Part shown: in pieces, positions 6,355-11,522 of the stretch | Layout: the number at the start of each line of letters is the position of its first letter | Position numbering within the stretch: the first letter of the stretch is position 1 | Assembly: GCA_003694355.1 (NCBI GenBank) | Contig: RFKI01000299.1 | Coordinates: 1-11,522, forward strand | Direction of reading: 5' to 3' | Length of the DNA stretch: 11,522 bases | From: Bdellovibrio sp. | GTDB lineage: Bacteria > Bdellovibrionota > Bdellovibrionia > Bdellovibrionales > UBA1609 | Notes under the pieces: generated by a model | Told to the model about the DNA's origin: nothing | Database searches by the model: none | Seen by the model: only the letters and a program-made list of their open reading frames with translations | Program-made: the position numbers and the translations under genes

Positions 6355-6366
6355 ATCTGATATGAT
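6338..6366 (+). promoter_or_regulatory. Candidate sigma-70-type promoter for the two-component operon
   Basis: TTGAAA (6338-6343, 5 of 6) and TATGAT (6361-6366, 5 of 6) are spaced by exactly 17 bases, the best promoter match noticed in the window. Transcription would start near 6373. That lies past the ATG codons at 6362 and 6365, so either this is a chance match or translation starts further in. Confidence 0.4.
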
Positions 6367-8233
6367 GCGTTGCGCTGTGAAAAAATGGACATCTCGCTCT
6401 CTCAGAGCCCTTTTTATAACAAGTATTCGATTTTTAAGGAAAAAAAGCGGCCTTTGGCTGCGAGCCCTTCTTTGCCTGGGAATTGGAATGGGGTCCCTCT
6501 GGCTCACCTGGCGAGAGCCATTTGACCTCCGGCTTCAAATTCGCGGTCCCCAACCTGTATCTTCCCAAATTCTTATCATAGAAGGCAGCCGACAAGACTG
6601 GCTGGAGCTGACACAAAAACATCAAAGCTTAATCCGAGCCATTAAAGAGTCCACTAAAGAATCTGATGTCATCTATTGGAACCCTAAAGTTTGGAGCCAC
6701 CTTCTAAAAAGAGCTCTCCAAGGAAATCCTCGCAAAATTGGAATTGACTTCTTTTTCGGCGAAGCCACTCATCATTCCTCTTTAAAAAAGTGGCCTATTT
6801 TTAAAAACCCCAAAATTGTGTGGTCCACTCTCCTTGATAGTGAAAACCAAGTACATCCTCTTTACTTCAAAAAAAACTCTATTCAGAATGTGGGCCTTAA
6901 CTATTTTCGAACAGACAAAAATGGAGTCCTCCGTTCTTTTATATCTCCGTCCCTTGAAGTGCCCCACTTTTCTCTGAAAATGATTGAATCTCCAGAATGG
7001 TCCCTAGCCCCTCTGCTTTTAAAATATACCACCCCCCACTGGATCAATTTTCAAGGTCCTCCTGGAACTTATAAAAGAATTTCCCTCAACGAATTCCTCT
7101 CTAAAGATTTCCCTCTCCATTCTCTAAAAAATAAATTTATCATCTTTGGAGCCAAAGAAGAACATCTCTTCCACACTCCTACTGGTCTTCTTTCTGAAGC
7201 AGAGGTAAATGCTACCCTGATTGACAGCTTCATCAATCATAAGTGGATTAAAAAAGTGCCTTTAGAACTCAACCTTCTTCTTCTTTTTTTACTTCTCCTT
7301 ATATGCATTCAAATTATGTCCTACTACCCTCAATCCATTTCCTTTGTGGCCTTTCTTTGGATTGGTATCACCCTCTCTGTCATATCTATTTGGCTATTCG
7401 ACAAGCATTACATTTGGCTCCCCCTGGAACCTCCTTTATTTCAACTGGCAGTCACCTTTATTGTTTTTCTTAGTTTTCAGCTTACGGTTTCAGATTATGA
7501 AAAGTGGCAACTTGAAAATGAAAAGCGTGTTCTTTTGGAAGTGGAACAACTCAAAAATAATTTCATCAGCCTTTTTAGCCATGACTTAAAGAATCCCATT
7601 GCAAAAATTCAAGCCATTTGCGATCGACTACTCACACTTAACCCCTCTCAAGATATCCAAGAAGGTCTCCTCTCCCTTCGAAAGGAAAGCTCTGAGCTTC
7701 ATCGCTATATTCAAAAAATCCTTCAAATTTCTCGGGTGGAATCTCGAGATTTTAAAATTATTAAAAATTCTGAAGACTTAAATGAAATCATTAAAAGATC
7801 TGTCCAACAGCTCCTTCCTTTAATCAAAGAAAAACACATCCACTTTGAAGTGCAACTAGAGCCCCTTTTCCTTATAGAAGTGGATAAAAACCTTATTTAT
7901 GAGGTCATCTTAAACCTCCTGGATAATGCCATAAAATATACCCCTAAAGGGGGCCATATTCTTATTGAAAGTAAAGACCTTGGAAAACACATTCTTTTTT
8001 CTGTACAAGACAGTGGGCCTGGTATTCCTGAAGAAGAAAAAAAGCTTGTATTTGAAAAGTTTTATAGGTTAAAAAAGGATCAAGATTATGTAAAAGGATC
8101 TGGATTAGGCCTTTACTTGGTAAAATATTTCATAGAACTCCACGGCGGAAAAGTCTTCTTAGAATCGCAACCCAATAAAGGAACAAAAATAGGTTTTTTT
8201 CTTCCCGTGGAAGAAGGAGCAAATAGTGACTGA
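6362..8233 (+). CDS. CHASE2-domain sensor histidine kinase
   Basis: With ATG 6362 the protein has 623 residues. A first membrane helix (about 31-50) leads into a periplasmic CHASE2 sensor domain (about 56-300; KIGIDFFFGE, then KNKFIIFGAKEEHLFHTPTG and EVNATLIDSFIN). Three more helices (about 303-322, 326-345, 358-377) and a short coiled coil follow, the usual CHASE2 topology. The kinase core has the H-box SHDLKNP with His407, the N-box NLLDNAIKYTP (518-528), G1 DSGPGIP (550-556), FEKFYRL and G2 GSGLGL (579-584), all intact. There is no PAS or HAMP domain. It should autophosphorylate and pass phosphate to the regulator encoded next, whose gene overlaps its end by 8 bp. The start is unsettled: TTG 6338, ATG 6362 or 6365, and GTG 6377 are all in frame, none with a clear Shine-Dalgarno sequence. 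ATG 6488 would cut into the first helix. The signal is unknown. Confidence 0.92.
   Translation: MMRCAVKKWTSRSLRALFITSIRFLRKKSGLWLRALLCLGIGMGSLWLTWREPFDLRLQIRGPQPVSSQILIIEGSRQDWLELTQKHQSLIRAIKESTKESDVIYWNPKVWSHLLKRALQGNPRKIGIDFFFGEATHHSSLKKWPIFKNPKIVWSTLLDSENQVHPLYFKKNSIQNVGLNYFRTDKNGVLRSFISPSLEVPHFSLKMIESPEWSLAPLLLKYTTPHWINFQGPPGTYKRISLNEFLSKDFPLHSLKNKFIIFGAKEEHLFHTPTGLLSEAEVNATLIDSFINHKWIKKVPLELNLLLLFLLLLICIQIMSYYPQSISFVAFLWIGITLSVISIWLFDKHYIWLPLEPPLFQLAVTFIVFLSFQLTVSDYEKWQLENEKRVLLEVEQLKNNFISLFSHDLKNPIAKIQAICDRLLTLNPSQDIQEGLLSLRKESSELHRYIQKILQISRVESRDFKIIKNSEDLNEIIKRSVQQLLPLIKEKHIHFEVQLEPLFLIEVDKNLIYEVILNLLDNAIKYTPKGGHILIESKDLGKHILFSVQDSGPGIPEEEKKLVFEKFYRLKKDQDYVKGSGLGLYLVKYFIELHGGKVFLESQPNKGTKIGFFLPVEEGANSD
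8214..8219 (+). promoter_or_regulatory. Ribosome binding site for the GTG start of the response regulator
   Basis: AAGGAG lies 6 bases before GTG 8226-8228, within the last codons of the histidine kinase gene. It supports this GTG, which leaves only a seven-residue lead before the first receiver strand, and implies coupled translation of the pair. Confidence 0.75.
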
Positions 8234-9638
8234 AATAAAATCACTTTCCATACTTATTGTAGACGATGAAGCTGAACTTCGAAGCTCTCTGAAGTCCATC
8301 CTGCAAACTCACATGAAAGACTATCAGTTCCACATTACAGAAGCCGCCAATGGCAAAGAAGCCCTGAACGCCGTTCAAACCCAAAACTTCGACCTCGTCC
8401 TAATGGATGTGCGCATGCCTGAAATGTCCGGGTTAGAAGCCCTTGAACAAATTAAGTCCATAAACCCAAGAACCTTCGTTGTTATCATGACAGCTCATTC
8501 TAACTTACAAGACGCCATTAAAGCCATTAAAAGCGGTGCTTATGATTATCTAGAAAAACCCATTGAACCTGAAAAACTTGCTCAAATTATTCAAAAGGCT
8601 CTTGAAACCCAGGAGATGGTTTCCAACCTTGCTCTTTCAAATCCCATTTTTGATGATGATGTGGAAAGCGAATTTGTGGGCTCCTCCAAAAGTATGAAAG
8701 AAGTTTTCTCTCTTATCCAAAAACTCAGCCAAGTTGATACCACTGTACTCATTCGAGGTGAAAATGGAACTGGAAAAGAGCTTGTAGCTCGCGCCATTCA
8801 TTATAACTCTCCCAGAAAACATGAAAAATTCATTGCCATTAACTGCGGAGCCATTCCTGAAAATTTGATGGAAAGTGAACTTTTTGGACATGAAAAAGGA
8901 GCCTTTACAGGGGCCTATGAAAGGAAAATTGGTAAATTTCAAGAAGCAAATAATGGAACTATTTTTCTGGATGAAATTGCCGAAATGAAACCCGAATTAC
9001 AGGTTAAGCTTTTAAGAGTCCTTCAAGAAAAAAAATTCATGCCCGTAGGCAGCAACCGGGAAATTAAAACCAATGCCCGAATTATTGCAGCTACCAACCA
9101 AAATCTTGAAAAGATGATTGAAGAGGGGACTTTTAGAGAAGACTTATTTTATCGCCTCAATGTTATGCCCATCTTTATGCCTCCTCTAAGAGAACGCAAA
9201 GAAGATATCGAAGCTCTGGCTCATTTCTTTATTAAAAAGTTCTCCCAAAAACATCATTCACAAATCACAGGAATTGAAGATGAGGCCCTTGAGGCCATGA
9301 AACGCTACAATTGGCCCGGAAATATTCGCGAACTGGAAAACGCCATAGAAAGAGCTTTCATTGTAGAAAACGGAAACAAAATCTCTTTAAAGAGCCTTCC
9401 TGAACATATTCAAAAAGCTCCTCAAGAACCTCACACTAACTTCTATATCCCCCAAAAATATTCTGGACCCTTAGACTTTGATAAATTCAAATCCATTACA
9501 GAAAAAGAGTTTATTGAAAATGCTTTAAGAGCCAATAAAGGACGCATCAATAAAACAGTGGCTCAAGCCAATATTCCCAAAAACACTCTTCTAAGAAAAA
9601 TCAAAAAATATGGCATCAATGTTAAAGATTTTATGTAA
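8226..9638 (+). CDS. NtrC-family sigma-54-dependent response regulator
   Basis: The product has 470 residues in the standard three-domain order. The receiver (about 7-122) has Asp13/Asp14, phospho-acceptor Asp61 in LVLMDVRMPEMSG, Thr89 and Lys111. The AAA+ activator domain (about 150-380) has Walker A GENGTGKE (178-185), the sigma-54-contacting loop GAFTGA (225-230), Walker B GTIFLDE (244-250), the FYRLNVMPIFMPPLRER segment and NWPGNIRELENAIERAF. The C-terminal Fis-type helix-turn-helix covers about 424-464, with TLLRKIKKYGI at its end. Every motif needed for ATP-driven open-complex formation by sigma-54 RNA polymerase is present. It is almost certainly the partner of the CHASE2 kinase upstream. 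Its targets are unknown, and I found no good sigma-54 promoter in the window. The stop codon is followed by a weak hairpin and T-tract. Confidence 0.97.
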   Translation: MTEIKSLSILIVDDEAELRSSLKSILQTHMKDYQFHITEAANGKEALNAVQTQNFDLVLMDVRMPEMSGLEALEQIKSINPRTFVVIMTAHSNLQDAIKAIKSGAYDYLEKPIEPEKLAQIIQKALETQEMVSNLALSNPIFDDDVESEFVGSSKSMKEVFSLIQKLSQVDTTVLIRGENGTGKELVARAIHYNSPRKHEKFIAINCGAIPENLMESELFGHEKGAFTGAYERKIGKFQEANNGTIFLDEIAEMKPELQVKLLRVLQEKKFMPVGSNREIKTNARIIAATNQNLEKMIEEGTFREDLFYRLNVMPIFMPPLRERKEDIEALAHFFIKKFSQKHHSQITGIEDEALEAMKRYNWPGNIRELENAIERAFIVENGNKISLKSLPEHIQKAPQEPHTNFYIPQKYSGPLDFDKFKSITEKEFIENALRANKGRINKTVAQANIPKNTLLRKIKKYGINVKDFM

Positions 9639-9660
9639 AGAATCTTTTATTATTTTTTTT
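9624..9660 (+). terminator. Weak intrinsic terminator for the two-component operon
   Basis: AAAGATT (9624-9630) pairs with AATCTTT (9641-9647) across a 10-base loop, followed by a T-rich tract to 9660 with eight T in a row at the end. The left arm lies in the last codons of the regulator gene and the tract reaches into the opposing lipoprotein gene. The stem is short and AT-rich, so efficiency is doubtful. Confidence 0.4.
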
Positions 9661-10642
9661 CGACCAATTCTCCCACAAGGGTTCCAATCTTGATCTTCGC
9701 TTCAAACCGAACAAGCTGTTTATAATCATCATCAGTAAACCAAAAATATATATCCCCAATGGGTTTAAAAACTCCCTCTACTTTAAACTCTGGTTTCACC
9801 ACAAGAGTTTGAAAAGTGCCCAAATCTGTTTTCAGAGCTTCTTTTCTTAAAACCTTTCCGGTAAAGATCACATTTTTCCCATCATCAGCAATAAAAGTGT
9901 GAATAGTTTTTCCCACTTTCAAATCTTGAGATCTCAGATAAAACAAGACACTCAACGCATCTTGAGCTCGCGGCTTTATATCCCAAACTTTTTTCTTGCT
10001 TTCTTTTTTTCCCTTTTTATCTATCTTTTTTTCCCAATAAGTTCCTTTCAGGTTTTTATGATCCAAATACATTTTTATTTCTTTGGCATGCTGACTTTCA
10101 TTAACATGAACATTAAAAGCCAAGGGCAAAAAAGTGTCTTGGTCCACATAGGTTTCAGCCCAATCATCTACCTTATAAAAAAATGAAAAAACTTTATTGG
10201 ACTTAACTCGAGCTACAAAATGGTAAGCTTTACGTCCATTCACAGAGGCAAAAGGCAAAACCTCAAAAGTAATCGTTCCTGCAGAAACTTTAAAGTAATT
10301 CACTGATAAAACCACCTTTTCGCCAATTCGAAAAGGAAAAGGTTTAGAGATTTGAACTGTCTCTTCAGATTTCTTTTTTGAAATCACCTTTTTCGGTGTC
10401 TGTGTATTCTTATTCTTTTTCATTTTCGCAATTTTCTTTCTTTTTTTTGCTTTTTTTCGTTTAGCCTCTACTTTCTGAGGAGGCGGAGTCGATTGAGAGG
10501 GTTTATTTGGAAGTTCCTTAATTTTAACAAGTTGACTAAATTCCTGATTTTTTTTGATCTCTTCAACTTTTTTCTGTTCAATAAACTTGGAAGCACACCC
10601 CCAAAAAATTAACGAAAAAAAAATAACTATTAACCCTTTCAA
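9650..10642 (-). CDS. Lipoprotein with Lys-rich stalk and DUF3108 domain
   Basis: I place the start at TTG 10642-10640: an exact AAGGAGG stands 5 bases upstream, and a compact lipoprotein signal follows (MKGLIVIFFSLIFWGC, Cys16; Phe at −3 is unusual but Gly at −1 fits). An ATG at 10687 is in frame but would add 15 polar residues and overlap the upstream gene. The protein then has 330 residues. After lipidation comes a Pro-containing spacer and a strongly basic stalk (about 56-91, 19 Lys/Arg in 36 residues). The DUF3108 domain runs from about 102 to the end, with GEKVVLSVNYFKVSAG, KVDDWAETYVD and a C-terminal IGDIYFWFTDDDYKQLVRFEAKI. DUF3108 is a periplasmic β-rich domain without a settled function. 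The gene lies 19 bp downstream of the LpxL-like gene, so it is probably in one operon linked to lipid A or the outer membrane. It ends 11 bp from the convergent regulator gene. Confidence 0.85.
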   Translation of the reverse strand: MKGLIVIFFSLIFWGCASKFIEQKKVEEIKKNQEFSQLVKIKELPNKPSQSTPPPQKVEAKRKKAKKRKKIAKMKKNKNTQTPKKVISKKKSEETVQISKPFPFRIGEKVVLSVNYFKVSAGTITFEVLPFASVNGRKAYHFVARVKSNKVFSFFYKVDDWAETYVDQDTFLPLAFNVHVNESQHAKEIKMYLDHKNLKGTYWEKKIDKKGKKESKKKVWDIKPRAQDALSVLFYLRSQDLKVGKTIHTFIADDGKNVIFTGKVLRKEALKTDLGTFQTLVVKPEFKVEGVFKPIGDIYFWFTDDDYKQLVRFEAKIKIGTLVGELVEKK

Positions 10643-10647
10643 TATCG

Positions 10648-10654
10648 CCTCCTT
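10648..10654 (-). promoter_or_regulatory. Strong ribosome binding site fixing a TTG start
   Basis: Read on the minus strand this is AAGGAGG, 5 bases before TTG 10642-10640. It is the best Shine-Dalgarno match in the window. It sits in the 19-bp gap after the LpxL-like stop codon, ruling against the longer reading from ATG 10687. Confidence 0.85.
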
Positions 10655-10661
10655 ATGAATT

Positions 10662-11522
10662 TTATTTTTGCGAACCCAGGGTGTCACGAAAAACTTTCCA
10701 TCTCCGATGAAGCCACATCCATTGTTCTGGATATTTACTCACAAGCTCTTCGACCTTGGATGTGTACAATTGAGTTAATGCCTCAATATGCTCTTGGGCA
10801 CTTAAACCCTTTGGATTTAGCAAAGGCATTTCCTTTTCAAAAAAAACATGCGTTTTCCCTTTATCATCCCTTAAGCAATATGTGGGAACCACAGGGGCCT
10901 GAGTACGTCTAACCAAAGTAGCTAGCCCCATGGCGGCCCCTGTTTCAACACCAAAAAACTTTACACGACAACCAATAGGAGGTCCTGTAAACTGATCCAT
11001 TACAAAAACAACAGCTCGCTTTCTCTTTAAAGCCTTTAAAACAGCAAAAGAAGTATTACGAGGACCAATAAACTCTGTCCCCATCTTTTTTCTTAGACCA
11101 AACCAAAGGTCATTAATCCATTGAATTTTAAAAAATTTGGTAATCACAGTAAGAGGAACTCCATTTAAAGAAAGAGCAGCAATCCCCATGTCCCCATTTC
11201 CCAAATGCAAGGACAATAAACACACGCCCTTCTGAGACGCCATGGCCTCCTTGTAATTTTCCCATCCATGAAAAATAAAAATATCTTTATTCTTCTGTTT
11301 CAAAAAAGGGAAATCAAAAAATTCTAAAAGACCTAAAGCCAAATGAATGTAGGATCGTCGAGCAAGCTGCAATCGCTCTTTTTTTGATTTTTCAGGAAAA
11401 GCTATTTTTAGATTTTCCAGAACCACTTTTCGACGAATTCTCAATATATCAAAAACAAAAACACCAATTAAAGTTCCTAAAAACTTTTTAATACCAAAGG
11501 GAAGTTTTGAAAAACACCATGC
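10662..11522 (-). CDS. LpxL/HtrB-type lipid A acyltransferase (partial, N-terminus beyond right edge)
   Basis: The frame stays open from the stop (10662-10664) to the right edge, giving 286 visible residues. A TTG at 11444 is not the likely start, because the residues before it (SKLPFGIKKFLGTLIGVFVFDILRIRRK) continue the family pattern of a membrane-proximal helix leading into NLKIAFPEKS. The acyltransferase signature HLGNGD gives the H-X4-D pair His106 and Asp111 (numbered from the edge). Also visible are GPRNTSFAVLKALK, VVFVMDQFTGPPIGCRVKFFG, an APVVPTYCLRDD segment and the WMWLHRRWK ending typical of late lipid A acyltransferases. Such enzymes add a secondary acyl chain to Kdo-lipid A on the cytosolic side of the inner membrane. 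Which chain (lauroyl, myristoyl or other) cannot be told. The DUF3108 lipoprotein gene follows after 19 bp. The promoter is outside the window. Confidence 0.93.
   Translation of the reverse strand, partial: AWCFSKLPFGIKKFLGTLIGVFVFDILRIRRKVVLENLKIAFPEKSKKERLQLARRSYIHLALGLLEFFDFPFLKQKNKDIFIFHGWENYKEAMASQKGVCLLSLHLGNGDMGIAALSLNGVPLTVITKFFKIQWINDLWFGLRKKMGTEFIGPRNTSFAVLKALKRKRAVVFVMDQFTGPPIGCRVKFFGVETGAAMGLATLVRRTQAPVVPTYCLRDDKGKTHVFFEKEMPLLNPKGLSAQEHIEALTQLYTSKVEELVSKYPEQWMWLHRRWKVFRDTLGSQK

Noticed and set aside
8637..8942. 101-residue minus-strand reading frame
   Set aside because: It is antisense to the conserved AAA+ domain of the response regulator.
9899..10186. 95-residue hydrophobic plus-strand reading frame
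   Set aside because: It mirrors the Lys/Phe-rich minus-strand DUF3108 gene; the hydrophobicity arises from reading Lys codons backwards.
1..11522. CRISPR array, tRNA/rRNA, insertion sequence or phage island
   Set aside because: No regularly spaced repeats, RNA gene patterns, transposase or integrase were seen, and base composition looks even across the window.

Overview
The window reads as chromosomal DNA from an AT-rich Gram-negative bacterium. It has outer-membrane lipoproteins, a β-barrel protein, a GT9 (heptosyltransferase-type) glycosyltransferase and a lipid A (LpxL/HtrB-type) acyltransferase. A Ser/Thr protein kinase, a CHASE2 histidine kinase with an NtrC-type regulator, and a GT9 protein with a Cys-rich N-terminus together suggest a 'deltaproteobacterial' lineage in the broad sense (for example Bdellovibrionota or a relative). 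That placement is an inference; no marker gene here settles it. Nine protein genes fill almost the whole window. No rRNA, tRNA, CRISPR array, insertion sequence or phage gene was seen, and no gene-free stretch exceeds about 175 bases.

Layout. Positions 1-947 (minus) hold a Hanks-type Ser/Thr protein kinase cut off by the left edge just after its kinase domain. Positions 1046-1846 (minus) hold a membrane-anchored left-handed β-helix acyltransferase. A 173-bp divergent region follows, then a plus-strand three-gene unit (2020-5435): a small outer-membrane β-barrel, a surface-type lipoprotein with a DUF2341-like domain, and a GT9 glycosyltransferase. Spacings are 1 and 10 bp, with Shine-Dalgarno sequences placed inside or against the upstream gene. 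The GT9 gene overlaps the convergent ribF (riboflavin kinase/FAD synthetase, 5379-6302 minus) by 57 bp. A 59-bp divergent gap separates ribF from a two-component system (6362-9638 plus): a CHASE2 histidine kinase whose last 8 bp overlap the gene for its sigma-54-type response regulator. A weak hairpin plus T-tract ends that unit. Convergent to it are a DUF3108 lipoprotein (9650-10642 minus) and an LpxL-type acyltransferase (10662 to the right edge, minus), which form one operon.

Most of the window concerns the cell envelope and signalling: LPS/lipid A building (GT9, LpxL-like), envelope lipoproteins and a barrel protein, and two sensor systems (Ser/Thr kinase; CHASE2 kinase plus sigma-54 activator). 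RibF is the only plainly housekeeping enzyme. Several starts are not ATG: GTG for the DUF2341 lipoprotein and the response regulator, TTG for the DUF3108 lipoprotein. Each is supported by a well-placed Shine-Dalgarno sequence. The least usual points are the three-gene surface unit with a C7 tract in the barrel gene, the loss of the usual catalytic Asp in the GT9 protein, the very Lys-rich stalk of the DUF3108 lipoprotein, and a strand-specific hairpin after the β-helix acyltransferase.
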